In this document: positions 1 to 8,081 of the stretch, one piece after another
Layout: each line of letters starts with the position of its first letter
Position numbering within the stretch: position 1 is the stretch's first letter
Source of the DNA: Scatocola faecipullorum
Lineage (GTDB): Bacteria > Pseudomonadota > Alphaproteobacteria > RF32 > CAG-239
Direction of reading: 5' to 3'
Length of the DNA: 38,192 nt
Assembly (NCBI GenBank): GCA_018714685.1
Contig: DVNC01000038.1
Location: forward strand, 1 to 38,192
Notes under the pieces: model-generated
Told to the model about the DNA's origin: nothing
Seen by the model: the letters and a program-made list of their open reading frames with translations, nothing else
Database searches by the model: none
Position numbers and translations under genes: made by a program

Positions 1-398
1 ACCGGATTGTTTTCTTTCCGCCAGTGCTTTTCGGCGAAAAATAGTCTTCCAGACTATTTTTCCTGCCGCAGTGCTGCGGTACTTTCGCCTTTGACGCCTG
101 TTGCCTGACTCATTCTCCAAGTTTTTACAAAACTCGTCTGGCTGCATACGCTATTTGAGTTTTTTGTATTTAGGATGCGGCCATGCCGGAGATTTTGTGC
201 CGGTTGTATCTGTTACTGAAAAATAACATTGCGGCATAGGCTGTTATCAAGTTTTTTAGATCGGTGAAGAAATTAATAAATTGTCTGTTTCAAGCAGGAG
301 TCCGCGTAATATATTGAATAAACGGGCAGTTCTTTGGGCTGTTGCAGCTCCTGCACCTTTAGCGGTGTAATATTAATGCATAAACCAAGGAAAAAATC
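1..398. other. Structured intergenic region, no supported gene
   Basis: No convincing gene is visible in these 398 bases. The region is rich in inverted repeats. One is an 11-bp perfect palindrome with a 3-base loop (37-61). Another is CCGCAG/CTGCGG at 66-79. A longer pair joins TACAAAACTC (127-136) to GAGTTTT and GTA at 157-168. A 7-bp long-range pair joins GCAGGAG (294-300) to CTCCTGC (348-354). Frame 1 is open from base 1 to a stop at 106-108, but the stretch coincides with the hairpins and does not look like a protein end. The right part should contain the 5' leader of the gene at 399; I could not fix a good promoter for it. Confidence 0.5.
37..61. repeat. 11-bp perfect inverted repeat with TCC loop
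   Basis: AAAAATAGTCT (37-47) and AGACTATTTTT (51-61) are exact reverse complements separated by TCC. An outer CGGC (32-35) and GCCG (65-68) can extend the stem across small internal loops. It could be a weak bidirectional terminator for a gene to the left of the window or a palindromic repeat unit. The stem is too AT-rich for a typical intrinsic terminator. Confidence 0.6.
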
Positions 399-662
399 AT
401 GTCAGAATATCATTATCTATCGAGTTCCAAGTCTTCTCAAAGGGCTGTTAAGCGTATGATCGGGATGCAAATCTTCTATCATCGCCACAAGTATCGTATT
501 TATGCCGAATCGTTATGTGAGAAGGCGCATATTATTCTGCGCGAGTTGGAAAATGTTGAACTGGGGATGGGAAAGTGTTCGGCGCCGAAATGGTTTATCA
601 TCAACCGGATTTTAAATGCGCTTAATTTGCAATTGGATGTGAAAGCTTTCAAAAAGAATTAG
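399..662 (+). CDS. Small basic protein, possible degenerate XRE-like HTH
   Basis: I do not recognise this 87-residue protein by family. It is basic, has no signal peptide or membrane span, and looks largely helical. A ribosome-binding site AAGGA lies 6 bases before the ATG, and a strong terminator follows 21 bases after the stop, so it reads as a real monocistronic gene. Its last 25 residues (KWFIINRILNALNLQLDVKAF within them) resemble the end of XRE-type helix-turn-helix domains, where a helix of the form lxkILxALxLxL closes the fold. The preceding AESLCEKAHIILRELENVE could fill the earlier helices, but the recognition helix is not canonical. A DNA-binding or antitoxin-like role is therefore only a guess. 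No toxin partner is visible beside it. Confidence 0.7.
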   Translation: MSEYHYLSSSKSSQRAVKRMIGMQIFYHRHKYRIYAESLCEKAHIILRELENVELGMGKCSAPKWFIINRILNALNLQLDVKAFKKN

Positions 663-682
663 CTTAAGCCGCCAAACACAAG

Positions 683-709
683 AAAAGCCCGTCATTGAGG
701 CGGGCTTTT
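683..709. terminator. Bidirectional intrinsic terminator
   Basis: AAAAGCCCG (683-691) pairs exactly with CGGGCTTTT (701-709) around a 9-base loop. It carries T-runs on both strands and sits between the convergent ends of the small gene at 399-662 and the glycosyltransferase at 713-1762, so it can serve both. Confidence 0.75.
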
Positions 710-712
710 GAT

Positions 713-1762
713 TTACAGGCGACATAATGCTGCGGTGTTTCGCAGGAGCTGCTTGAGCGTTTTGACCTTTTGTTTATATTTTTTGCGGGTACTGCCAAGG
801 CCGAAGAAGGCAATGAACTTATATCGGCGCAGCAGGCTGAGGCAGTCTTTGCGGTTGGTGGCGGCGGCAATTTCCGTGTAATCAATTCCGAGTTTTTGTT
901 TGGCGATGCTGCGGAACAGAATTTCTTCATAAAAGGGCGTTTGGCGGGCATAGTACCAGAATTTGTCGGCAAATTCGCGTTTGGGTTCGTTCCATGGTTT
1001 GATATGGGAGGTAAAATGCACAATCGCCGGTTCGATATCCCGGCGGTATGCTTTGGCCGCTTCGGGATCATTGTAAAAGAAATCCAAATGCCATTGGTAA
1101 TTATAACGCCGGGAAAGATATTTTATTTTGTCGCGGCAGGCGCTGTTTAAAATATCCTGGTCATGGTATGGCAGGTATTTAATCGTTTCCCGCAGCTCAA
1201 TAAAACGGTCAAACAAGTTGTTTTGCCGCATCAGGGCGACGTTCATTACCAAAATGCCGGCGTTAAAATAACGGCTGGTATCGGCTAATTTTAATTCCGT
1301 TTTCATCTGTTCGATGCGTTCGGGAATATAATAGGGGTGGTCGGCATCCTGAACCGCAAGCAGGTAGTTGTCTTCTATGTCCTGCTCGTAGAGACGGGCG
1401 ACATCGTCAAGGAAAACCGTATCGCAGTCGCAGTAAAGAATTTTGTCGTAGTTTGCTGTCAGCAGGGGCAGAGCCAGGCGATAATAGGTCGGCTGATTCC
1501 AGAAAGCCAGATTGTTTTTCAGGCGGGATTGGTATTGCTGAAGATGGTCGCTTACTTTGAGAAAGGAAATATTGACGTTTTTCTGCTTGAATTCGCGGAG
1601 CTGCTGTCGGGCATGTTCAGACAGCGAATCGTGCAGAATGTAGATTTCGTATTGTTTATTATGGGCCGTATGAGCAATCAGCGATTGCAGCGAAACGCCC
1701 AGGTAAGGCACGTAATTTTCATCCGTGGCGAAAAAAACGGGGATAATCGATGTCTCAGTCAT
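713..1762 (-). CDS. Family 8 glycosyltransferase (LPS/surface glycan)
   Basis: This 349-residue protein matches the GT8 family of retaining glycosyltransferases, which includes LPS glucosyl- and galactosyltransferases. The N-terminus (PVFFATDENYVPYLGVSLQSL, from residue 8) is the typical nucleotide-sugar binding strand-helix. The metal-binding DxD is D112-C-D114 in YCDCDTVFLDD. The acceptor-side motif YFNAGILVMN and the late HFTSHIKPW are also typical of the family. There is no signal peptide or membrane span, so it should act at the cytoplasmic face of the inner membrane on a lipid-linked or LPS-core acceptor. The ATG at 1762 has a well-placed AGGA seven bases upstream. It lies after ftsZ with its own intergenic space and stands alone. 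Donor and acceptor sugars cannot be read from the sequence. Confidence 0.88.
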   Translation of the reverse strand: MTETSIIPVFFATDENYVPYLGVSLQSLIAHTAHNKQYEIYILHDSLSEHARQQLREFKQKNVNISFLKVSDHLQQYQSRLKNNLAFWNQPTYYRLALPLLTANYDKILYCDCDTVFLDDVARLYEQDIEDNYLLAVQDADHPYYIPERIEQMKTELKLADTSRYFNAGILVMNVALMRQNNLFDRFIELRETIKYLPYHDQDILNSACRDKIKYLSRRYNYQWHLDFFYNDPEAAKAYRRDIEPAIVHFTSHIKPWNEPKREFADKFWYYARQTPFYEEILFRSIAKQKLGIDYTEIAAATNRKDCLSLLRRYKFIAFFGLGSTRKKYKQKVKTLKQLLRNTAALCRL

Positions 1763-1801
1763 TTGTTTATCCTAATAGTTGTTTGATAAATTATCGACTA
1801 A

Positions 1802-1830
1802 ACTATAAGCCGCTTATGCGGAAATGAAAA
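1802..1830 (-). promoter_or_regulatory. Possible promoter of the GT8 gene
   Basis: Read on the minus strand, TTTTCA and TATAGT are separated by 17 bases, about 40 bases before the start codon at 1762. The spacer contains a CCGC-ATAA-GCGG palindrome (plus-strand 1811-1822) that could be an operator. The -35 match is weak. Confidence 0.3.
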
Positions 1831-1912
1831 TACAAATAATAGAGATACCCAGATTTTTTGTATATAAAAACGGTTGCAGGGGCAGGCGCGGAAAATTTAG
1901 GTTCGGAGGCAT

Positions 1913-1938
1913 AAAAAAAGCGGAGATTTCTCCGCTTT
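1913..1938 (-). terminator. Intrinsic terminator after ftsZ
   Basis: AAAGCGGAGA (1917-1926) and TCTCCGCTTT (1929-1938) form a perfect 10-bp stem. The A-run at 1913-1919 gives a T-tract on the minus strand, 31 bases after the ftsZ stop. Confidence 0.75.
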
Positions 1939-1968
1939 GAGGTTTATAACTTACAATAATATTCTGGG

Positions 1969-3669
1969 TTAAGACTTACGACGCAGAAAAGAAGGAATTT
2001 CAAGATTCAGCTTATCTTCCGGGTCATAGTCGTTGTCAGAGAAACTCGGGGAAACCGGCTCCTGGAAACGCTCACTTTCCTTGGCCATTTTCTTGCGGTT
2101 TCTCTTGGCGATGGAGAATCCGGTTACACGCTCGATTAAGGTCGGGGTGTATTCTTCATCGTCGTCATTCACAATCAGTCTTTCCGGTTCTTCTTTGCGG
2201 GAAGCGGAGAAAGGTTTGGGATTGTGGTTGGGAAACAGTTCCGGTTCTTCTTCAACGGTTTTTAAAGAAGTTTTGGCGGTGAAGCTGTTTTCCTTGGCAG
2301 ACAAAATGCTGTCGAGCTGAGCATCAGCATTGATGTCTTCATTTTTGTTAATAATAGCTTTGAACAAAGAGGAGGCTTGAGGCATGTCGTTAATAATAGA
2401 TGAAGCTTCAAGATTATTAAAATCCTCAAATTTTTCTTCTTCCACCGAAGCCTGAACGGCAGGTTCTTCGATTTCGGAAACCTCTTCGGGTTGGTCGAAA
2501 GAAACGATTGTTGCCGTATCAATCATTTTTTCGACGGTGTCAGCTTCGGCTTCGGGAGCCGTTGCTGCAAATTTTTCCAAGTTGGAATCAACTTCCTCAC
2601 TCGGTGTTTCCGGGGTATTTACCGCCGGCATAAAACTTTCTTTCAGGTAGTCCTGCGCAATTTTGGCTGCCGGTTTGGGCTGCGGCTGGGCAGCTTTGCC
2701 TTCGCCGATGCCGGTGGCAACGATTGAAACGCGGATTTTGCCGACCAGAGCTTCGTCGAAGCTGGAGCCGAAAATAATGTTGGCGTCTTCATCAACTTCT
2801 TCTTTGATGCGGCTGGCCGCTTCGTCTATTTCAAACAGGGTAATGTCTGAACCGCCGGTGATGTTAATCAGCACGCCTTTGGCTCCGCGCATGGAACAAT
2901 CGTCAAGCAGCGGGTTGGCCAGCGCTTGTTCGGCCGCTTTGACCGCGCGGTCTTCGCCTTCGGCTTCGCCGGTTCCCATAATGGCTTTCCCTTTATCTTC
3001 CATAATGCTTTTGATGTCGGCGAAGTCGAGGTTAATCAGGCCCGGCATCATCATCAAATCGGTGATGGAACGGACGCCGGCATAGAGCACATTGTCGGCC
3101 ATGATAAAGGCGTCGGCAAGGGTGGTTTTTTTGTCGGCAACGCGAAATAAATTCTGATTAGGGATAATGATGATACTGTCAACCGAATTGGTAAAATCTT
3201 CAACGGCGCTTTCGGCGGTTTCCATCCGTTTGCGGCCTTCAAACTGAAACGGTTTGGTAACAACGCCGACAGTAAGAATGCCTTTGGCTTTGGCAAGACG
3301 GGCGACAACCGGTGCCGCGCCGGAACCGGTGCCGCCGCCCATGCCGGCGGTGATGAAGACCATATTGGCACCTTCAAGTTCCTTTTCAATTTCTTCTTTG
3401 GCTTCTTCCGCAGCCATGCGTCCGACTTCCGGACGGGCGCCGGCGCCCAGTCCCATTGTGGTTTCCAGGCCGAGCTGAATTTTGCGGCTGGCTTTGGAAT
3501 GGGCAAGGGCCTGTGCATCGGTGTTGGCGACGATGAAGTCAACGCCCTCCAGATTTTGATCAATCATGTTATTGACGGCATTGCCGCCGCCGCCGCCGAC
3601 TCCGATGACGGAAATCCGCGGTTTCAGGTGCATAACGGTCGCTTCGGGGACGGCTAATTTGATTGACAT
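1969..3669 (-). CDS. ftsZ: Cell division protein FtsZ
   Basis: FtsZ is the tubulin-like GTPase that polymerises into the cytokinetic ring. The 566-residue product has the Gly-rich nucleotide loop GVGGGGGNAVNNM (about 23-35), the tubulin signature GGGTGSG at 111-117, and the catalytic T7 loop NLDFAD at 213-218. The globular GTPase core ends near residue 325. A long acidic, Glu/Pro-rich linker of roughly 225 residues follows, as is usual in alphaproteobacteria, where FtsZ is longer than the approximately 380-residue E. coli protein. The C-terminal peptide DKLNLEIPSFLRRKS is the conserved docking site for FtsA and other partners. It follows ftsA in the same direction, but a terminator and a promoter-like site lie between them, so it probably also has independent transcription. 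GGAG lies about 11 bases before the ATG. Confidence 0.98.
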   Translation of the reverse strand: MSIKLAVPEATVMHLKPRISVIGVGGGGGNAVNNMIDQNLEGVDFIVANTDAQALAHSKASRKIQLGLETTMGLGAGARPEVGRMAAEEAKEEIEKELEGANMVFITAGMGGGTGSGAAPVVARLAKAKGILTVGVVTKPFQFEGRKRMETAESAVEDFTNSVDSIIIIPNQNLFRVADKKTTLADAFIMADNVLYAGVRSITDLMMMPGLINLDFADIKSIMEDKGKAIMGTGEAEGEDRAVKAAEQALANPLLDDCSMRGAKGVLINITGGSDITLFEIDEAASRIKEEVDEDANIIFGSSFDEALVGKIRVSIVATGIGEGKAAQPQPKPAAKIAQDYLKESFMPAVNTPETPSEEVDSNLEKFAATAPEAEADTVEKMIDTATIVSFDQPEEVSEIEEPAVQASVEEEKFEDFNNLEASSIINDMPQASSLFKAIINKNEDINADAQLDSILSAKENSFTAKTSLKTVEEEPELFPNHNPKPFSASRKEEPERLIVNDDDEEYTPTLIERVTGFSIAKRNRKKMAKESERFQEPVSPSFSDNDYDPEDKLNLEIPSFLRRKS

Positions 3670-3814
3670 TGTATTTCTTACTCCAAAAATTTTACTTTAA
3701 TTGCTTACAGGATAGTGAAAATAAATTAAGTTTTGGTTACTAAGAAATAGTTATTTGAAAAATTTGTTGAAGAGGAGGTTTATGTTCTTTCTCTTTGGCC
3801 GTCTGATTGTTTTG

Positions 3815-3843
3815 ATGATAATTTTTTACAAAAGCCACTGAAA
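3815..3843 (-). promoter_or_regulatory. Possible ftsZ promoter
   Basis: On the minus strand TTTCAG and TATCAT are spaced by 17 bases just after the putative ftsA terminator. The same TATCAT -10 element occurs before ndk and the TerB-like gene. The -35 is poor. The untranslated leader to the ATG at 3669 would be roughly 140 bases. Confidence 0.35.
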
Positions 3844-3844
3844 T

Positions 3845-3878
3845 AAAAAAATTCCCCTTTGCCTGAGGCAGCGGGGAA
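3845..3878 (-). terminator. Probable intrinsic terminator between ftsA and ftsZ
   Basis: TTCCCC (3852-3857) pairs with GGGGAA (3873-3878), with an inner GCC/GGC stem. The A-run at 3845-3850 gives a T-tract on the minus strand right after the stem. It lies 8 bases after the ftsA stop codon. Confidence 0.6.
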
Positions 3879-3885
3879 CCGGGTT

Positions 3886-5139
3886 TTAAAAGCTTTGTTT
3901 GAGCCAGTCAAGAATACGGCCGAAACTGGTACCGGAAGAGGCCGGTTTGCTGATGATTTTATTCGGCTTTTTCTCACTGTAATTCAGCGCAAACAGCAAT
4001 AAGCCGATGGCGGTGGAAAAGCAGGGATTATACAGGTTGTCCGGCAGATTGATGACGTTTTTGGGACGACCGATGCGCACCTGTTTGTCCAGAACCATAT
4101 TGGCGATGTCGCGGATTCCGGAAAGCTGGGCTCCGCCGCCGGTCAGAACAACCCGGTGGCTGCTGATGTCGCGCAGGCCGTGTTCGGCCAGTTTCTTATT
4201 GACCAGTTCAAAAATTTCTTCAATGCGCGGGGTGATGATGCTGATTAATTCCGCTTTGGGCACTTGTTTAATCAGGCTGTCGTCTTCTTCGCCGACGGGA
4301 TAGACGTTAATCAGGTCTTCTTTGTCCTGACTGGTCATGAAAGCACAGCCGTGCAGCGTTTTCAAACGTTCGGCATGGGTAAACGAGGTGGTCAGTCCCC
4401 AGGCGATGTCGTTGGTGACGTTGTTGCCGCCGACACCGATGGAAGAAAAGGCTACCGGATAACCGTGTTTGAATGTAGCCATATTGGTGGTGCCGCCGCC
4501 AATGTCCACAATGGTGGCGCCGATTTCCTTTTCGTCATCGACCAGGCAGGCAAGTCCCGACGCATAGGCGGAAAAGGCTTTTTCGGCGATTTCCAGGTGG
4601 GCGTTTTCAATTACGGTAGAAAGGTTTTTAAATTGGATGTCAGGCACCATGCCGAGCAGAATGTTGACCGAAAGGTTTTCGCCGTAGATGTTGCGGGGAT
4701 CTTTGATTTCCTCGCCGAGGTCGAGACGATAGTTGGTGGGCAGGCAGTGAATCAATTCATTGTCTTCAACGTTGATTTTATTGATGCCTTTTTCGATGAC
4801 TTTTTTTATGTCGAGGTCGTTTACCGGACGGTTGCGGTTGATGGCAATCGTGGCCCCTTTCAGGCTGCTTTTAATCCGGTCGCCGGAGATGTTGACAATG
4901 ATGCGGTTAATGCGTTCATTCGCCATCTGTTCTGCCGTTTCGACCGCATTGCAAACGGAAAGGGTCGCCTGGTTGATGTCCGTGACGATTCCGTTTTTTA
5001 TGCCTTTGGAGGCGTTGTAACCGTAGCCGACAACATTGATTTTTTTATCACGGCTAATCTTGGCAATCAGACAGCAGACTTTGGATGAGCCTATATCCAA
5101 GGCGGCGATTGTGGTTAGTCGGTTAAATGAATGTGTCAA
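3886..5139 (-). CDS. ftsA: Cell division protein FtsA
   Basis: FtsA is the actin-like ATPase that tethers FtsZ filaments to the inner membrane and recruits later division proteins. The 417-residue protein has the phosphate-1 motif AALDIGSSKVCCLIAKI near the N-terminus, the phosphate-2 motif VDIGGGTTNMA, and the adenosine motif VVLTGGGAQLSGI. Its last residues, FGRILDWLKQSF, form the amphipathic membrane-targeting helix typical of FtsA, so the protein is complete. The start is read as TTG at 5139, because AGGA lies six bases upstream and the following residues MTHSFNRLTTIAALDIG fit the family. It begins 11 bases after ftsQ ends and is expected to be co-transcribed with it. Confidence 0.97.
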   Translation of the reverse strand: MTHSFNRLTTIAALDIGSSKVCCLIAKISRDKKINVVGYGYNASKGIKNGIVTDINQATLSVCNAVETAEQMANERINRIIVNISGDRIKSSLKGATIAINRNRPVNDLDIKKVIEKGINKINVEDNELIHCLPTNYRLDLGEEIKDPRNIYGENLSVNILLGMVPDIQFKNLSTVIENAHLEIAEKAFSAYASGLACLVDDEKEIGATIVDIGGGTTNMATFKHGYPVAFSSIGVGGNNVTNDIAWGLTTSFTHAERLKTLHGCAFMTSQDKEDLINVYPVGEEDDSLIKQVPKAELISIITPRIEEIFELVNKKLAEHGLRDISSHRVVLTGGGAQLSGIRDIANMVLDKQVRIGRPKNVINLPDNLYNPCFSTAIGLLLFALNYSEKKPNKIISKPASSGTSFGRILDWLKQSF

Positions 5140-5150
5140 CGTTCTTCCTC

Positions 5151-6029
5151 TTAAATGCGGCGTTCCTTGACATCCTTGAGTTTTTTGCGCTCCTCGGGAG
5201 TCATTTTGCCTAATTTGACGATTACTTTATTGGGGAATCTTAAATCGATTATGGTTAATTTACGTTTAAGAAGTCCCTGGGTGGTGTTTAATTTCAGCAA
5301 TTTTTTCCAGGCTTCGTCGATATGTTTTTCCGGGAGTTTGACGGTGATGCCGTTTTCAACGTCGTCGAGTACGATGTTCCAGCGGCGGCCGGAGATGTAG
5401 TTGGCGACCTTGATGCGTTGAAAAATGTTTTGATCGTCGGTGATGCTTTTCATCAGTGCGGTAATGTTTTCCGGAGCTCCCTCGCCGACAATCAGGAGAA
5501 TCGGATGGTCCGGCGTGTAATCGGCTTCAATGACGTTTCCTTCGCCGTCAATGGGGCGGAATTTGTGGTCAAGCTGCCAGATGCTTTGCACCTGCCGTTC
5601 CCGGATATCAATCTGGATGATGTTGGGAAAAAAGCGGCGTTTGACGACGGCGTGACGTACCCAGGGCAATTGTTCGACTTTTTGCTGCAAATCGCGAAGA
5701 TCCAGATTAAGGATGTTGGTTTCGCGGCTGAGCTGCAGGGCGTTGAGAATATCCTGTTTGGCGGTTTTGTCGCGGCCGGTGATGACAATGTCGTCTATTT
5801 TGAAGCCCAGGCCGGCGCTGTAGTTGTAAAATTCCGTGCTGAGGTCGGTGAGTTTGCGGCCGATGAGGTTGGTCTTAATGGTAATGATGACGGACGCCAG
5901 CATAAAAATAACCCCCAGCAGAAACAGGTTTCCGGCTAATCGGAACGGCCATTCCCGCGGCAGGGAAATCCGCGAGGGAATTGTTACCGGTGCGGCCGGC
6001 GCTATTTGGGGTGCATTTTTATCAGCCAT
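5151..6029 (-). CDS. ftsQ: Cell division protein FtsQ
   Basis: FtsQ is a bitopic inner-membrane protein that links early cytoplasmic division proteins to the periplasmic septal machinery. This 292-residue product has a short cytoplasmic N-terminus, one membrane span at roughly residues 31-52 (LAGNLFLLGVIFMLASVII), and then a periplasmic POTRA domain. The POTRA runs from VITGRDKTAKQDILNAL through WVRHAVVKRRFPNII to IDIRERQ, and the C-terminal beta domain follows. Only two bases separate it from the murB stop, so it belongs to the same transcript. In most alphaproteobacteria ddl precedes ftsQ; here murB does. No strong ribosome-binding site precedes the ATG, so translational coupling to murB is likely. 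Confidence 0.93.
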   Translation of the reverse strand: MADKNAPQIAPAAPVTIPSRISLPREWPFRLAGNLFLLGVIFMLASVIITIKTNLIGRKLTDLSTEFYNYSAGLGFKIDDIVITGRDKTAKQDILNALQLSRETNILNLDLRDLQQKVEQLPWVRHAVVKRRFFPNIIQIDIRERQVQSIWQLDHKFRPIDGEGNVIEADYTPDHPILLIVGEGAPENITALMKSITDDQNIFQRIKVANYISGRRWNIVLDDVENGITVKLPEKHIDEAWKKLLKLNTTQGLLKRKLTIIDLRFPNKVIVKLGKMTPEERKKLKDVKERRI

Positions 6030-6031
6030 AT

Positions 6032-6949
6032 TTATTTCTGAATTCCGAGACGTTTAATTTCCCATTCCAGGGTGATGGAAGTCGTTTGTTTAACCCGCTG
6101 AATGATTGTTTCTCCGAGTGTTTCAATATCGCGGGCGGTAGCGTTGCCGGTATTAATCAGAAAGTTGCAGTGGATGTCGGAGACTTTGGCGCCGCCGACC
6201 CGCAGATCGGCACAGCCGGATTTTTTAATGAGTTCCCAAGCTTTGAGACCTTCGGGGTTTTTGAAAGTGGAACCGCCGGTGCGGGCGTTGCAGGGCTGGC
6301 TTTTCAGACGATATGCCTTTTGCTCGTCCAGTTTCTTTTTTATCGTTTCCGGGGCGTCCGGGTGTGTTTGGAGCGTCAGCGAGAGAATAATCCAGTCGTC
6401 GGGAAAATAACTGCTGCGGTAAGAAAGCAGCAGGTCGTTAACGCCGATGGTTTCGATTTCGCCGCGGCCGTTGATGATTTCGGCCCGAATGATGACGTCT
6501 TTGACTTCCTGCCCGAAACAGCCGGCATTGGTTTTAACCGAGCCGCCGATGACACCGGGGATTGAGCAGAGAAATTCCAAGCCGCCGAGGCCTTTTTCAA
6601 GCATTATTTTTTTCAGTTCGCTGTTTTTAACGCCGGCTCCGCAGGTAATCTGATCGCCGTCAACCGTTATGCGGCGAAAGGCGGGGCTGTCCAGTTTGAT
6701 GACAACACCGGGAACTCCGCCGTCGCGAATCAGCAGATTGGAACCGCCGCCAATCAGGCAGACGGGGAGGTTGTAAGGTTTTTCTTTAATGAAACGGCAG
6801 AGGTCTTCCGCATCCGCAGGATGGTACATAATTTCGGCGGGGCCGCCGACACCAAACCAGGTATGTTTGCTGAGGCTGACGTTTTTTTGATATTTGCCGC
6901 GAACCTGCGGCAGAATGTCAACCAGACTTTTGCGGAAGATATTAAACAT
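6032..6949 (-). CDS. murB: UDP-N-acetylenolpyruvoylglucosamine reductase MurB
   Basis: MurB reduces UDP-GlcNAc-enolpyruvate to UDP-MurNAc with NADPH and FAD, the second committed step of peptidoglycan precursor synthesis in the cytoplasm. The FAD-binding segment shows HTWFGVGGPAE near residues 29-39, GGGSNLL at 67-73, and the conserved GLEFLCSIPGVIGGSVKTNAG. The proton donor is Ser227 in GGSTFKNPEG. The reading frame is open further upstream, but the ATG at 6949 is preferred: AGGAG lies six bases before it and it clears the murG stop at 6960. This gives 305 residues, normal for the family. murC normally sits between murG and murB in this cluster and is missing here. Confidence 0.96.
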   Translation of the reverse strand: MFNIFRKSLVDILPQVRGKYQKNVSLSKHTWFGVGGPAEIMYHPADAEDLCRFIKEKPYNLPVCLIGGGSNLLIRDGGVPGVVIKLDSPAFRRITVDGDQITCGAGVKNSELKKIMLEKGLGGLEFLCSIPGVIGGSVKTNAGCFGQEVKDVIIRAEIINGRGEIETIGVNDLLLSYRSSYFPDDWIILSLTLQTHPDAPETIKKKLDEQKAYRLKSQPCNARTGGSTFKNPEGLKAWELIKKSGCADLRVGGAKVSDIHCNFLINTGNATARDIETLGETIIQRVKQTTSITLEWEIKRLGIQK

Positions 6950-6959
6950 ATCGTTTCTC

Positions 6960-8081
6960 CTAACGTTTGGCGATAATTTCTTTTTCAACGGCATCGGCAA
7001 AACGCTGTGATGCATCGGTTATGGCCGCCCAGCGGATGTTGTCGGACATTTGCCGCAGTTTTTGCGGGTTTTGGAACAGGTCAGTCAATACCGAAGCCAG
7101 CTTTTCGGGGGTGAATTCTTTTTGGGGAATTGCAATGCCGCCCTTGGCGCCGGTAATGTAGCGGGCATTGGCCGTCTGGTGATCATCCGCGGCGGTGGGC
7201 AGCGGTATCAGGACCGAGGGCAGGCCGGCAGCGGCGATTTCAAAAACAGAAGAGGCGCCGGCCCGGGAAATAATCAGGTGAGATGTCGTATAAAGTTCCG
7301 GCATATTTTTGAAAAAGGAGGAAATATTTACCCGGCAGGCGCAGTCTTGGTAGCGGGGCTCGACGTCTTCGATGTCAGCTTTGCGGCACTGCTGGGTGAC
7401 GGTTAATTTTTTTTGCAGTTCCTGCGGCAGTTTTCGGATGGCTTCGGGAATGACTTCTCCGAAAATTTTGGCACCCTGGCTGCCGCCGATAACGAGGAGA
7501 TTATAATGTCCGTCCTTAATTTCGGGATAGGTTTGTTTGTTCAAATCAGCAATTGCGGTTCGAATCGGCATGCCGGTCAGAATGGTTTTGATATGCGGCG
7601 GGGTATATTTGGCATTGCGGAAACTTTGGGCAATCAGCGCGGCATATTTGCTGAGAAAGCGGTTGGTGCGGCTCATAACCGAATTTTGTTCGTGGATAAT
7701 CAGGTCTATTCCGAGCAGAATGGCTGCCATGGAACAGGGAAAAGAGGCGTAGCCGCCGAAACCGATGACACAGGCCGGTTTGCGGGTGAATAAAATATAA
7801 GCGGCCTGAACCACACCCCAGCAGGTTTTTATCAGGCTTTTGATTTTGAAAAGTTTTGATTTGCCGACCAGGGCGCCGGAGCAGACCGAGTAGTTAGGTA
7901 TTTCGCTCAGTTTTCCCTGATAGTTGTCTTTGCCGCGGGAATCGGTAACCAGAGCCAGTCTGTAGCCCCGCCGCAGGAGCTCTTCAGCCAGCGATTCCGC
8001 GGGGAAAACATGGCCGCCGGTGCCTCCGGCCGTGAGGATAATCAATGGTTTTTCAGAAGCAGTTTTTTTAGTCGGTTTCAT
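6960..8081 (-). CDS. murG: MurG: UDP-GlcNAc transferase making lipid II
   Basis: MurG adds GlcNAc from UDP-GlcNAc to lipid I, forming lipid II on the cytoplasmic face of the inner membrane. The GT-B fold motifs are visible: the N-terminal loop GGTGGH at 19-24, FGGYASFP and HEQNSV in the acceptor domain, and GGSQGA plus SRAGASSVFEIAAAGLPSVLIP with DDHQTANA in the donor-binding C-terminal domain. The start at 8081 (MKPTKK) is chosen over the ATG at 8096 because GGAGGA lies five bases upstream. That gives 373 residues, and the gene overlaps the end of ftsW by 14 bases, so the two are translationally coupled. Confidence 0.96.
   Translation of the reverse strand: MKPTKKTASEKPLIILTAGGTGGHVFPAESLAEELLRRGYRLALVTDSRGKDNYQGKLSEIPNYSVCSGALVGKSKLFKIKSLIKTCWGVVQAAYILFTRKPACVIGFGGYASFPCSMAAILLGIDLIIHEQNSVMSRTNRFLSKYAALIAQSFRNAKYTPPHIKTILTGMPIRTAIADLNKQTYPEIKDGHYNLLVIGGSQGAKIFGEVIPEAIRKLPQELQKKLTVTQQCRKADIEDVEPRYQDCACRVNISSFFKNMPELYTTSHLIISRAGASSVFEIAAAGLPSVLIPLPTAADDHQTANARYITGAKGGIAIPQKEFTPEKLASVLTDLFQNPQKLRQMSDNIRWAAITDASQRFADAVEKEIIAKR

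Noticed and set aside
1..108. Open frame from base 1 to a stop at 106-108 as the end of an upstream gene
   Set aside because: It runs through several perfect hairpins, has unusual Cys/Ser-rich composition, and shows no family motif.
4264..5088. Long plus-strand open frame (274 codons) opposite ftsA
   Set aside because: It is the antisense shadow of ftsA, which has full family motifs; no ribosome-binding site or context supports it.
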